Positions 1 to 7,352 are shown, counted from the stretch's first letter. The stretch: 7,994 nt of DNA from Gammaproteobacteria bacterium UBA6968 (GCA_002450255.1 DJYW01000100.1:4741-12734), one strand, 5' to 3'. Numbers and translations: made by a program. The notes: generated by a model not told the origin, from the sequence alone.

Positions 1-17
1 ACTTTCCCGTTGTACTT

Positions 18-23
18 TATAAT
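18..23 (+). promoter_or_regulatory. Putative -10 element upstream of the phosphoesterase gene
   Basis: A perfect TATAAT hexamer lies 80 bases before the ATG of the phosphoesterase gene. Transcription from it would start near base 30 and leave a leader of about 74 bases. The matching -35 element would fall at or before the window edge and cannot be judged. The assignment therefore rests on the -10 match alone. Confidence 0.35.
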
Positions 24-103
24 CGGCTCAACCAATATTTACAGGCCCGCGCTTTAGCCCGGAACGACGACACAACCAACTACAACCGACCACAAGAAAA
101 ATA

Positions 104-586
104 ATGCGCATCGGCATCGTCAGTGACACCCATAACAACTTAAAAAACGTTCGCAAAATTGTCGATCTATTCAACAATGCGGGCGTGGATCGAGTGATTC
201 ATACCGGGGACGTGACGCAAGCCAAAACATTGGCCGTGCTGGCAGACCTGGAAGCGCCCTTGTTCGGCGTGTTTGGTAATAATGATCAAGAGCGAGACAG
301 TCTTGATGCAGCCATAGAGCAATTCGGCTTTCACTTCTGCGAACCACCGCTCAACTTAATCTGGCACCAACGCAATATTATCGTGGTTCATGATCCACTC
401 GAGTTTGACGGGAATCTCGGTCGCCAGGATTTGGCTTTACACGGCCACACCCATCGCTATCGGAACGAATTGCAAGAAGCACAGCTAATCTTCAACCCTG
501 GCGAGTGTGCTGGGATGATACCCGGACTCAATGCGATCGGCGTAGTGGATTTAGAAACGCTCACTACGAGCCTTATCAAGTTCTAG
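104..586 (+). CDS. MJ0936/YfcE-type metallophosphoesterase (phosphodiesterase family)
   Basis: A 160-residue cytoplasmic protein that is a complete single-domain calcineurin-like metallophosphoesterase of the small MJ0936/YfcE class. The dinuclear-metal motifs appear in order: SDTH (D8, H10), GD (G35-D36), GNND (58-61), VVHD (H96) and GHTH (114-117, H115 and H117 as ligands). They are followed by NPGE at 131-134, where most relatives have NPGS. The His at 96 is followed by Asp rather than the more usual Gly. Members of this family hydrolyse phosphodiester bonds with Mn2+ or similar metals in vitro, and the natural substrate is mostly unknown; that is family knowledge, not visible here. The length is normal. 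The start is the ATG that places the D-x-H motif eight residues in. Only a weak AAGAA purine stretch precedes it, so translation may be modest. It stands alone, convergent with the DUF1499 gene 69 bases downstream. Confidence 0.9.
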   Translation: MRIGIVSDTHNNLKNVRKIVDLFNNAGVDRVIHTGDVTQAKTLAVLADLEAPLFGVFGNNDQERDSLDAAIEQFGFHFCEPPLNLIWHQRNIIVVHDPLEFDGNLGRQDLALHGHTHRYRNELQEAQLIFNPGECAGMIPGLNAIGVVDLETLTTSLIKF

Positions 587-620
587 CAAACGTTCTAACG
601 GTTTCACTATTTCGGATGAA

Positions 621-646
621 GCGTAAGCTGCAAATGCAGCGTAAGC
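621..646. repeat. Small hairpin flanked by an 8-bp direct repeat, between convergent genes
   Basis: GCGTAAGC occurs at 621-628 and again at 639-646. Between and overlapping them, GCTGC (627-631) and GCAGC (636-640) can pair around a four-base loop. The structure lies in the 69-base gap between two convergent genes, where a terminator is expected. The stem is only five pairs and has no T tract on either side, so termination is possible but not demonstrated. Confidence 0.3.
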
Positions 647-655
647 CGGACCGAT

Positions 656-1405
656 CTAATTCTGCATCGCTGCCAAGATTTTCTCGATACGCGCTGCGTT
701 AACCCCCAAGTCGGAAACCCCGACTCGAGATACACTACGGACATCGATGATCGATCCAATTCCGTCGGTTTGCTCTCGGACTCTGACCACAACATCATCC
801 TTGAAACCAAACCAGAAAGTTGTCTCTGTCCCCTCAACAATTCCTAGCGACGGATTGGTTGAAACGATATCCAAGCCGAGATCGGACAACACTTGATACG
901 CCTTAGCGAGCGCCGCATTAGCCTCCAATTGAATGACGAGTGTTTTGACATCGGGATAGGCGGCTTGCTGCACTGCGGCCAATTCCGCCGTGTTATACGC
1001 GAGCGGATTACTTTGGACGGCTTCTCGAATGGCGACGATCTGATCAAATACAGGCGGGTCCTGGGTATCGGTAGAAATATTATGAATCGGTGGTACCGCT
1101 TGAACTTTAGAGAACTGCAGGCCCAGTTGCGCCAACACAACGGAGGATAGCACGATGCCAATTGCGAGAGCGCTGCGCTCTGCGGTTTTACCTTTAATGA
1201 TGCCGTAAATTAAAGCGATTATGCCGAGAAACGCGACAACTACCGCTAATACTGCGCTGACCTGCAGAAGAATAAACCCACCCTGGAAAGACCAGATACC
1301 CAAGCGTGTGCCGATGCCCCCCAAGACAGCAGCAGAGATCGCAATGACACCGCCAATCATCAAGGCATCCGCCCACCACCGACGTTTTATAACTTCTTCA
1401 CTCAT
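656..1405 (-). CDS. Membrane protein with three N-terminal helices and a C-terminal DUF1499 domain
   Basis: A 249-residue protein, counting from the ATG at 1405. The first ~100 residues hold three hydrophobic helices, at about 15-32, 42-70 and 76-97, joined by short charged loops (RR near the N-terminus, KGK between helices 2 and 3). The rest, from the VPPIHNIST stretch near residue 104 to the end, matches DUF1499. It has the family's W-x-G-F-x-DDVVVRVR segment (about 197-210) followed by a conserved IDVRSVSRVG-SDLG-NAARI tail (about 220-240). The function of DUF1499 proteins is unknown, and no catalytic residues can be named. The topology suggests a soluble domain attached to the inner membrane. 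The reading frame runs 13 codons further upstream to a GTG at 1444, but AGGGA sits 8 bases before the ATG at 1405 and a TATAAT lies just upstream of that GTG, so the shorter form is chosen. The gene is 121 bases downstream of the SDR gene on the same strand, with its own likely promoter. Confidence 0.85.
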   Translation of the reverse strand: MSEEVIKRRWWADALMIGGVIAISAAVLGGIGTRLGIWSFQGGFILLQVSAVLAVVVAFLGIIALIYGIIKGKTAERSALAIGIVLSSVVLAQLGLQFSKVQAVPPIHNISTDTQDPPVFDQIVAIREAVQSNPLAYNTAELAAVQQAAYPDVKTLVIQLEANAALAKAYQVLSDLGLDIVSTNPSLGIVEGTETTFWFGFKDDVVVRVREQTDGIGSIIDVRSVSRVGVSDLGVNAARIEKILAAMQN

Positions 1406-1413
1406 AGTCTCTG

Positions 1414-1418
1414 TCCCT
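1414..1418 (-). promoter_or_regulatory. Ribosome binding site that decides the DUF1499 start
   Basis: On the minus strand AGGGA ends 8 bases before the ATG at 1405-1403. The alternative in-frame GTG at 1444 has no comparable purine-rich site. This supports the ATG as the true start. Confidence 0.55.
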
Positions 1419-1449
1419 GTTTTTGAATCGTTCTGTTTTACCACTTTCG

Positions 1450-1455
1450 ATTATA
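1450..1455 (-). promoter_or_regulatory. Putative -10 element for the DUF1499 gene
   Basis: A perfect TATAAT on the minus strand, centred about 47 bases before the ATG at 1405. Transcription would start near 1443, on top of the alternative GTG at 1444, so that codon would not be within a normal leader. No good -35 hexamer is visible at 16-18 bases spacing, so activity may need an activator or be weak. Confidence 0.4.
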
Positions 1456-1526
1456 GGTCTACTGCCCCATCAGCTGTTCTAAGATCTGCGGAATGCAAAA
1501 CCTGAGCAACAGCCCGGCTTGATTAC

Positions 1527-2303
1527 TTAAGAAATGGTGGCGCCGCCATCAATGACAAAATTCTGTCCGGTAGTAAAAGATCCCGCAGCAGACCCGAGAA
1601 ACACCGCAGCGCCAGCGATCTCTTCTGGTTCGCCAATGCGACGTAACGGGTCCCCTGCGGTTCGCGCCGCGAGTACATCTGGGTTTTCCCAAAGAGCCCG
1701 CGCGAAGTCTGTGCGCACCAGACCAGGAGAAATTGCGTTCACCCTAATATTGTGCGGCCCATGCTCTACCGCCAGATTCCTAACTAGCTGCAAATCTGCT
1801 GCCTTTGAAATCGCATACGCACCTAACGCCGCGCTGCCGCGTAAACCGCCAATGCTAGAGACGATAATGATCGCACCCTCTTTGCGCTGGATCATTTCCG
1901 GCAGCACCAAGTTCACCAACCAGTGATTGGACTTAATGTTGATATCCAACACTTTGTCCAGCGCGTCGTCGGGCAGGTCCGTCATGCTGCCATAAAACGG
2001 GTTTACCGCAGCGTTGCAAACCAGAATATCGATCCGGCCAAGCAGCTTCCGAGTTTGGTCTACCAATCCTTGTAACGCGTCCTTATGGCCAATGTGGGCT
2101 GGAATCGCGACCGCGCCGCCAGCTTGGTCCGCGAGCTCAGCATTGATATCGGCTGCAACCTGATCGCAGACATCGCCCTTACGACTACTAATCACAACTT
2201 GCGCGCCTTGGCGCGCCATTGCTTCGGCGATAGCGCGCCCGATGCCTCTACTCGAGCCAGTGATCAGCGCAACTTTGCCGGTCAAATCGAACAATTGGCT
2301 CAT
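1527..2303 (-). CDS. Classical short-chain dehydrogenase/reductase (SDR), likely NADP(H)-preferring
   Basis: A complete 258-residue oxidoreductase of the classical SDR superfamily with a Rossmann fold. It shows the cofactor motif TGSSRGIG (15-22), the structural NAA motif (97-99), the active-site Asn in DINIKS (N122), catalytic Ser150, and Tyr163 and Lys167 in YAISK. It also has the NIRVNAISPG segment (185-194) and a closing IDGGATIS. Ser and Arg after the second beta strand (S39-S40-R41) suggest NADP(H) rather than NAD(H); that is inference. The length is typical. The family reduces or oxidises carbonyl/hydroxyl groups on many substrates, and the substrate cannot be read from this sequence. 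FabG-like, 3-hydroxyacyl and DHRS4-like activities are all possible. The ATG at 2303 is preceded by GAGG with 5 bases spacing. The gene is divergent from the glycyl-tRNA synthetase across 170 bases and reads toward the DUF1499 gene. Confidence 0.9.
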   Translation of the reverse strand: MSQLFDLTGKVALITGSSRGIGRAIAEAMARQGAQVVISSRKGDVCDQVAADINAELADQAGGAVAIPAHIGHKDALQGLVDQTRKLLGRIDILVCNAAVNPFYGSMTDLPDDALDKVLDINIKSNHWLVNLVLPEMIQRKEGAIIIVSSIGGLRGSAALGAYAISKAADLQLVRNLAVEHGPHNIRVNAISPGLVRTDFARALWENPDVLAARTAGDPLRRIGEPEEIAGAAVFLGSAAGSFTTGQNFVIDGGATIS

Positions 2304-2342
2304 ATGCCCCTCAAACTGTTATGGGTAATCGCTGCAAACCCA

Positions 2343-2372
2343 AGTATCGCCCGAACAATCTGAATTAGGCAA
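2343..2372 (-). promoter_or_regulatory. Weak candidate promoter for the SDR gene
   Basis: On the minus strand TTGCCT (2372-2367) and GATACT (2348-2343) each match four of six consensus bases, with an 18-base spacer. They lie 40 bases before the SDR start within the divergent intergenic region. The match is weak and other pairings cannot be excluded. Confidence 0.25.
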
Positions 2373-2410
2373 CGCCAAAGCAGATACTGCGCATACCCTT
2401 TCTGTCGCGC

Positions 2411-2438
2411 TGAACAGAGGCATCTAATCAGGTATAGT
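2411..2438 (+). promoter_or_regulatory. Candidate promoter for the glycyl-tRNA synthetase gene
   Basis: TATAGT (2433-2438) matches five of six -10 bases. TGAACA (2411-2416) matches four of six -35 bases, with a 16-base spacer. Transcription would start near 2445 and leave a leader of about 29 bases. No T-box or other leader structure fits in so short a leader. Confidence 0.45.
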
Positions 2439-2463
2439 TCCGCCGCTGTATCAAATTCATATT

Positions 2464-2467
2464 AAGG
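2464..2467 (+). promoter_or_regulatory. Ribosome binding site supporting a GTG start
   Basis: AAGG, within TTAAGGTG, ends 6 bases before the GTG at 2474. The next in-frame ATG is at codon 6 (2489) and would be 21 bases away, which is too far. The GTG is therefore the likely start. Confidence 0.6.
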
Positions 2468-2473
2468 TGTTCT

Positions 2474-3841
2474 GTGACTGCAAAAACCATGGAAGAGTTA
2501 GTAGCGCTGGCCAAGCGGCGTGGGTTTATATTCCAATCCAGCGATATTTATGGCGGCTTGCAGGGAGTCTATGACTACGGCCCCCTGGGTGTAGAACTTA
2601 AGAACAATCTGAAAGCAGCCTGGTGGCGTGCTTTGGTATACGAGCGCGACGATGTTGAAGGTCTGGACGCAGCGATCCTGACCAACCCACTGACCCTACG
2701 TCATTCCGGCCACGAAGATACCTTCACTGATCCGTTAGTAGACTGTCGCTCATGCAAAGCGCGATGGCGAGCAGATCACTTAGAAACACCGCAGTGTCCT
2801 AGTTGTGGCTCGACGGATCTCACCGAACCGAGACCGTTTAACCTCATGTTTCAAACCCAAGTCGGGCCGCTGCAGGACAGCGGCAACTTTGCCTATCTAC
2901 GACCCGAAACCGCTCAGGCTATTTTTACCAACTTTAAAAATGTTGTGGATTCGACCTCACCCAAACTGCCCTTCGGCATCGCCCAGATTGGTAAGGCCTT
3001 TCGCAACGAAATCACACCGCGCAACTTCATTTTTCGGGTTCGCGAATTCGAACAGATGGAGCTCGAGTTTTTTGTAAAGCCGGGAGAGGACGAAGCCTGG
3101 CATGACACATGGGTAGAAGAACGTCTGAAATGGTGGGAAGAACAGGGCGTACCACGCGAACACATCGAGCTCTATCACGTGCCCGCGGACGAACTGGCCC
3201 ACTACAGCAAGGCGACTATCGACTTGATGTATACGTTTCCTCACGGAGTAGAGGAGCTGGAAGGCATTGCCAACCGCACAGACTTTGATCTGGGCTCACA
3301 TACTAAGGCTCAAGGTGATTTCTCGCTGACCGCCGCGGTGCAACCAAATACTGACTCTAACGCCAAACTCGCCTTACAGGACCTAGAGACCAAGGAATGG
3401 CAGGTGCCCTACGTTATCGAACCTTCTGCTGGCGTAGATAGAGGCGTACTGGCTGTGATGAATGAAGCGTATCGAGTAGAAACACTGGAGAATGGGTCGG
3501 AGCGAACGGTAATGGCTTTCGCACCACACCTCGCTCCTATTAAAGTTGCGATTCTACCGCTCAAACGCAATCACGAGGGTATTGTTGATAAAGCCAAAAC
3601 GCTTAAAAAATCGCTTATGAAACTCGGCATAGGTCGTATTCATTACGAAGATACTGGCAATATTGGCAAAGGCTATCGGCGCCATGACGAAGTCGGCACA
3701 CCACTGTGTGTCACCGTCGATTTTCAAACCATCGAAGAAGACGACACCGTTACGGTGAGAGACCGTGACAGCATGGCACAGCACCGAATCGCGACAAGCC
3801 AGTTGGCCAACTATGTACGCGAGTATATGCAAGGCATCTAA
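2474..3841 (+). CDS. glyQS: Glycyl-tRNA synthetase, single-chain (alpha2) class IIa type
   Basis: A 455-residue cytoplasmic enzyme that charges tRNA-Gly with glycine using ATP. It belongs to the homodimeric alpha2 form, not the alpha2beta2 GlyQ/GlyS form of E. coli. The N-terminus has the family segment [17 protein letters not shown] (15-31). Motif 1 lies around 76-90. A four-cysteine zinc site follows (C91, C94, C108, C111). Motif 2 contains RPETAQ (143-148), then FRNE (176-179) and the [13 protein letters not shown] stretch. Motif 3 contains EPSAGVDRG (316-324) with R323. From about 355 to 450 there is an anticodon-binding domain ([10 protein letters not shown] to [13 protein letters not shown]). 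All key motifs are intact, and the length is close to the short alpha2 enzymes of actinobacteria and firmicutes. It starts at GTG. It has its own promoter, and a strong hairpin follows 130 bases after the stop. The symbol glyQS is used to mark the single-chain type; many annotations would use glyS. Confidence 0.95.
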   Translation: MTAKTMEELVALAKRRGFIFQSSDIYGGLQGVYDYGPLGVELKNNLKAAWWRALVYERDDVEGLDAAILTNPLTLRHSGHEDTFTDPLVDCRSCKARWRADHLETPQCPSCGSTDLTEPRPFNLMFQTQVGPLQDSGNFAYLRPETAQAIFTNFKNVVDSTSPKLPFGIAQIGKAFRNEITPRNFIFRVREFEQMELEFFVKPGEDEAWHDTWVEERLKWWEEQGVPREHIELYHVPADELAHYSKATIDLMYTFPHGVEELEGIANRTDFDLGSHTKAQGDFSLTAAVQPNTDSNAKLALQDLETKEWQVPYVIEPSAGVDRGVLAVMNEAYRVETLENGSERTVMAFAPHLAPIKVAILPLKRNHEGIVDKAKTLKKSLMKLGIGRIHYEDTGNIGKGYRRHDEVGTPLCVTVDFQTIEEDDTVTVRDRDSMAQHRIATSQLANYVREYMQGI

Positions 3842-3971
3842 AGCTTAAGCTCTGTCGAATCTGGCTTAGGACACAACCCATAGTCACTAGATCGGATTGT
3901 TTGCAAGGATGCTTCCAAGGACCGTGATTAGAAACGATGTATCCGGCTGCAATTTCATAAATTGCGAGTCT

Positions 3972-3999
3972 TAGAAGCAGCCGACTACGGCTGCTTCTA
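3972..3999. terminator. Strong stem-loop between convergent genes, probable bidirectional terminator
   Basis: TAGAAGCAGCCG (3972-3983) pairs perfectly with CGGCTGCTTCTA (3988-3999) around the loop ACTA, a 12-bp stem. It lies between the synthetase stop and the receptor stop, in a gene-free gap of 218 bases, as expected for a shared terminator. The T-rich tail is imperfect: TTCTCGT follows on the plus strand, and the minus side continues AGACTCGC. It may work better for the synthetase than for the receptor. Confidence 0.7.
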
Positions 4000-4059
4000 T
4001 TCTCGTAAGTCACTCTAGGACAGATTCGAATGTCCCAGAGGACTATCCGAATTGTCGCA

Positions 4060-7000
4060 TTAAAGCGTCATACGCATGCCCAATTTAAACATTCGCCCAT
4101 AGACGCTGTACGCGCTAGGAAACGTATTGCCCGAATTTGAAGCCGTACTACCCGCACCATTACCTACAATTGGCGGTTCTTTGTCGGTGATGTTCTCAAT
4201 ACCCAAACTAAGATTTAAGCGGTCATCAAAGAACGTATATCCGGCAAAAAGGTCAAAATAACTATACGAATCGATCTCTCGGAAAGCGGCGTAAGTTTTT
4301 GCCGCCTGAGAGCGCTCTATCGCCACACCGCTTAGATACCGCCAACGCAATGAAGCTGTAATCCTGTTATACGTCCATGTCGCTCTGGTCACCATCCTCG
4401 TTTTAGAAGTCGGTGCGCAGTTAGTCCCGTAATAACCGTTACAGTCGATTTCAGGCGACAAGCTATCGCTACGCGTTTTGTTTTTTAAGTAACTGTTTAT
4501 CTGAGAGCCAATACGCAAGCTGCCCCACCTGTTTAGATCAAAACCCGCATTCCAGGACAATTCGACACCGGATGTCTTGATGTAATCCAAGTTGCGCGTG
4601 TAGAGCTCGATACCTGAAGACGGACTGGTTAAATCCCCATCAACACGTCGAATCAAGGCGCAGACGTCGGCTCGGCCTGCCTTGTAGCATTGGTCGAGGG
4701 TTTGCTGAGCGGAGTATTCGTCGATGTATCCTTGAATATCGATGTTGTAGTAATCGATGGCGACCGAAAAGTCATTAATGCGTCCACCAAGGTCTGGCGT
4801 CCAGACCATACCCACTGTTGTCGTATTCGCGGTTTCCTCCTCTGGAGGATTTGCCGGGTCACTGCCCTCTATTACATTGATTTGATCGGAAACAATATCC
4901 TGGACGAGGCCAACCTGTCCGGGGAGCATGCCGGTAGAAATACACAACTGTTTTAGTTTGGCATCTATCTTGTCTTTGTTTGCGACAGAACACGGATCCT
5001 GGTTTGCGTTATCTAGGCCTGTCGTAAGAGGGGAATACAACTCAGCGACATTTGGAGCACGAGTGGCACGCTGCTTCATAGCGCGAAACAAGATTGTATC
5101 GTCGAGACGCCAGTTAAGACCGAATTTGTTAGTGTGCACTTTCCCAACAGTGGAATAATCTGATTGTCGATAACCAAACTCCATATCGACAGCCTGCATA
5201 AATGGACGATCATTGATAAGCGGCAGCATTCCTTCAAAAAATAGTTCTGCGACATCGTAACCGCCCGCTATCGGTAACAAATTACCACCAGCGCCACCCT
5301 GGCAACTAGCTGGCGCAAGCTTAAGGCATTCGTCTGGAATCAGTTCCGCGGACTCGTCTCTATACTCGTAACCGAGACTCAAGGCTAAGGGACTGCTAGC
5401 CGTCGGCATTTGTATAGCTTCTATAGGTCCATCCAATATGCCCTGCATTATTGTCTGTTCATAGGTTTGCTTCAACGATGCAATTGCCCTCGCATATCCT
5501 GCCATCTTAGACGTGATGGTTCCGTAGCCACCAAACAGATCAATTGGAACGCAAGAAGACACCCCGTTTTTACACGTGTCTTTACTCGTGGCATCTAGTG
5601 CATTTTGAATGTTGGTAAGATTAGTGTAGCCATCGCGGATTTGAACCCGGCTATTACGCCCATGTTGAAACGATACGTCGTAGCGCCAATCGTAAGCTAT
5701 GTCGCCACGCGCGCCGACCAAAAAGGAAAAATGATCGCTGCTCCAATTCGATGACCGTGGACCGAGCTCGACGGTCCGCCGACGAAGCTGCATTTTTAAA
5801 TAGTCCTCTTTATCCACAACGCCATTCTTATTCACATCATTCCAATTGCTTCCGGCACCGCCTGCTTCTAGATTACCTTTTGCGACGCCATCATTCGCAA
5901 CAGAGATAATTTCGGTGAGAGCACTAGCACTGATATAAGGATTAGCTAACGGAACATTAAAGCGAGCGCCGAAGGTGCCCGAAGGGGCGACTTGAAGGCG
6001 GACTGAGATATTTGAGTATTCGGCGGTGGAATATACTTCCAAGTGATCGTTCACCTCAAACTTCGCCATGCTGAATATGTTGTAACGCTCTTGAGGAGAT
6101 TTAAAGTAATTAACTGGATTGTAATTAAAGACGCTACAGCCACCTCGCGCACTATAGCCCTTCTCAGCGCCGTCGGCGTCTCCGGTATAGAGGGTTCGGT
6201 TATTCAAAAACTGACCAACGTTACCTGCACCCGCGATGCTAACTCGGGTCGGAATTGATGTCGTAGAACCACCATACTTCGCCGCGTCAGGACCTGTACA
6301 ACCTGCCATAGGCGATTCGGGATCTTGGCCTGCAAGGTATTCGCTGTAGCCCTTCCCAGACTTAGTGCTGATGCCGAGCTTGCCATACTTTCGCTGACCA
6401 AGTAGCACGGCATCTCGTTCAGCCCAACTCACATTCATTGCGAAATGACCGCGGTCATCCGCAAACTTGGAGCCCAAGGTAAGCGCTACCATATTGCTTT
6501 TTACGTCACTTTCGCCGCTCAAGGCATGGTTGATGGCAATGTCTACACCCTCAAACTCGTCGTTTAAGATAAAATTCACTGCACCAGATAACGCATCAGA
6601 GCCATACACGGCAGAGGCTCCGCCGGTTATTATATCTATACGCTTGATCAACGCCGTTGGTATTATCGATGTGTCGACTATGCCGTTATGGTTTGCAGGG
6701 ATCATCCTGCGACCGTTCAACAGAGTTAAAGTCCGCCGCGCACCTAAACCACGAAGATCAATGCTTGCAATGCCTGCGCTACCATTATTGACGTTTTCAC
6801 CATCCCGCGGGATTGTAGACGGCAAGTCGCGCAATATACGCTCAACGTCGGCTTGCTGCTGTAGCCCTATTTCTTCAGCATCTAATGAAAAGATTGGGCT
6901 CGCCGAAATCAAACCAGGCTTACGGATACGAGTACCCGTGACCACGACCTCTTCAATCTCCAAGTTACTTGTATACTCTGTGTTGCCCCCTTCCTGGGTA

Positions 7001-7122
7001 TGAGCGAAAAAACTAAAGCTCAACAAGCAGGTCATTATTGTTAGCTTCGCAGAGATGAGAGCCTTACCACCGCTCCTCCCCGATATGCTGTTATCTCGGT
7101 TGCATGGTACATAACACTTCAT
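4060..7122 (-). CDS. TonB-dependent outer-membrane receptor, substrate unknown
   Basis: A 1020-residue outer-membrane transporter that would import a ligand using energy passed from the inner membrane by TonB-ExbB-ExbD. The signal peptide has a long basic n-region (K20, K26) and a hydrophobic core at about 27-40, with cleavage probably near A40. A TonB-box-like IEEVVVTGTR follows (56-65). The plug domain runs from about 72 to 187 and includes IDLRGLGARRTLTLLNGRR (121-139) and the ITGGASAVYGSDALSGAVNF segment (165-184). The rest is the 22-strand beta barrel, ending with the family's YFDLFAGYTFFDDRLNLSLGIENITDKEPP region (955-984). The mature chain has 12 cysteines in six close pairs (275/329, 517/524, 599/607, 711/727, 812/821, 894/902), probably disulfides in external loops. 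Residues 429-440 form an EF-hand-like loop. The final residue is Leu, not the usual aromatic. The ATG is supported by AGGA 7 bases upstream. There is no neighbouring regulator, SusD or catabolic gene, so siderophore, glycan, peptide or other ligands all remain open. Confidence 0.93.
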   Translation of the reverse strand: MKCYVPCNRDNSISGRSGGKALISAKLTIMTCLLSFSFFAHTQEGGNTEYTSNLEIEEVVVTGTRIRKPGLISASPIFSLDAEEIGLQQQADVERILRDLPSTIPRDGENVNNGSAGIASIDLRGLGARRTLTLLNGRRMIPANHNGIVDTSIIPTALIKRIDIITGGASAVYGSDALSGAVNFILNDEFEGVDIAINHALSGESDVKSNMVALTLGSKFADDRGHFAMNVSWAERDAVLLGQRKYGKLGISTKSGKGYSEYLAGQDPESPMAGCTGPDAAKYGGSTTSIPTRVSIAGAGNVGQFLNNRTLYTGDADGAEKGYSARGGCSVFNYNPVNYFKSPQERYNIFSMAKFEVNDHLEVYSTAEYSNISVRLQVAPSGTFGARFNVPLANPYISASALTEIISVANDGVAKGNLEAGGAGSNWNDVNKNGVVDKEDYLKMQLRRRTVELGPRSSNWSSDHFSFLVGARGDIAYDWRYDVSFQHGRNSRVQIRDGYTNLTNIQNALDATSKDTCKNGVSSCVPIDLFGGYGTITSKMAGYARAIASLKQTYEQTIMQGILDGPIEAIQMPTASSPLALSLGYEYRDESAELIPDECLKLAPASCQGGAGGNLLPIAGGYDVAELFFEGMLPLINDRPFMQAVDMEFGYRQSDYSTVGKVHTNKFGLNWRLDDTILFRAMKQRATRAPNVAELYSPLTTGLDNANQDPCSVANKDKIDAKLKQLCISTGMLPGQVGLVQDIVSDQINVIEGSDPANPPEEETANTTTVGMVWTPDLGGRINDFSVAIDYYNIDIQGYIDEYSAQQTLDQCYKAGRADVCALIRRVDGDLTSPSSGIELYTRNLDYIKTSGVELSWNAGFDLNRWGSLRIGSQINSYLKNKTRSDSLSPEIDCNGYYGTNCAPTSKTRMVTRATWTYNRITASLRWRYLSGVAIERSQAAKTYAAFREIDSYSYFDLFAGYTFFDDRLNLSLGIENITDKEPPIVGNGAGSTASNSGNTFPSAYSVYGRMFKLGMRMTL
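5803..5838 (-). other. EF-hand/dockerin-type calcium-binding loop encoded inside the receptor
   Basis: Receptor residues 429-440 read DVNKNGVVDKED. This fits the 12-residue calcium loop: acidic or Asn residues at positions 1, 3, 5, 9 and 12, Gly at 6 and a branched hydrophobic at 8. It lies just before the RRRTVELGPR segment, probably in an external loop or hairpin. Ligand geometry is good on paper, but calcium binding is inferred from the pattern only. Confidence 0.55.
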
Positions 7123-7180
7123 ATTTTTTTCCTAAATGGTTTTATTTCGGTTAAGGCCTGTTAGGCACGCTAGCCTCACA

Positions 7181-7202
7181 TAGGCCGACCTTAGGCCGAC
7201 GT
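7181..7202. repeat. 11-bp tandem repeat close to the receptor start
   Basis: Two adjacent copies of TAGGCCGACCT, the second ending GT instead of CT, lie 59-80 bases before the receptor ATG. Related AGGC cores occur at 7154 and 7163. A spacing of 11 bases is about one helical turn, which would suit a protein operator, but no known factor is recognised. Confidence 0.45.
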
Positions 7203-7352
7203 GATTTCGCCCCGGGTTGAAAAAATAAGTCCGCTATTTGCCCGTCGCTCAATCGACAGGGAATTTATTGCTTCCTGCGCGGTCTCGTTGCAGCGTTATC
7301 TAAAAATCGCTACTTACTATTATCGTTACTGATATCATTGGCCGGACCGCTG

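Noticed and set aside
1406..1444. Longer N-terminus for the DUF1499 protein starting at GTG 1444
   Set aside because: There is no ribosome site before it, and a perfect TATAAT lies only 5 bases upstream, so transcription would begin at about this codon. The ATG at 1405 has AGGGA at good spacing.
2304..2473. T-box riboswitch or other leader structure for the glycyl-tRNA synthetase
   Set aside because: The divergent gap is only 170 bases, the likely promoter leaves about 29 bases of leader, and no T-box motif or antiterminator stem is visible.
4018..4035. GGACA/TGTCC inverted repeat just past the receptor stop
   Set aside because: It is only five pairs with an eight-base loop and no T tract. 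The 12-bp stem at 3972-3999 is a much better terminator.
6467..7003. Plus-strand open frame of 178 codons inside the receptor gene
   Set aside because: It is antisense to the plug domain, which has unmistakable family motifs. Its product looks like no known protein.
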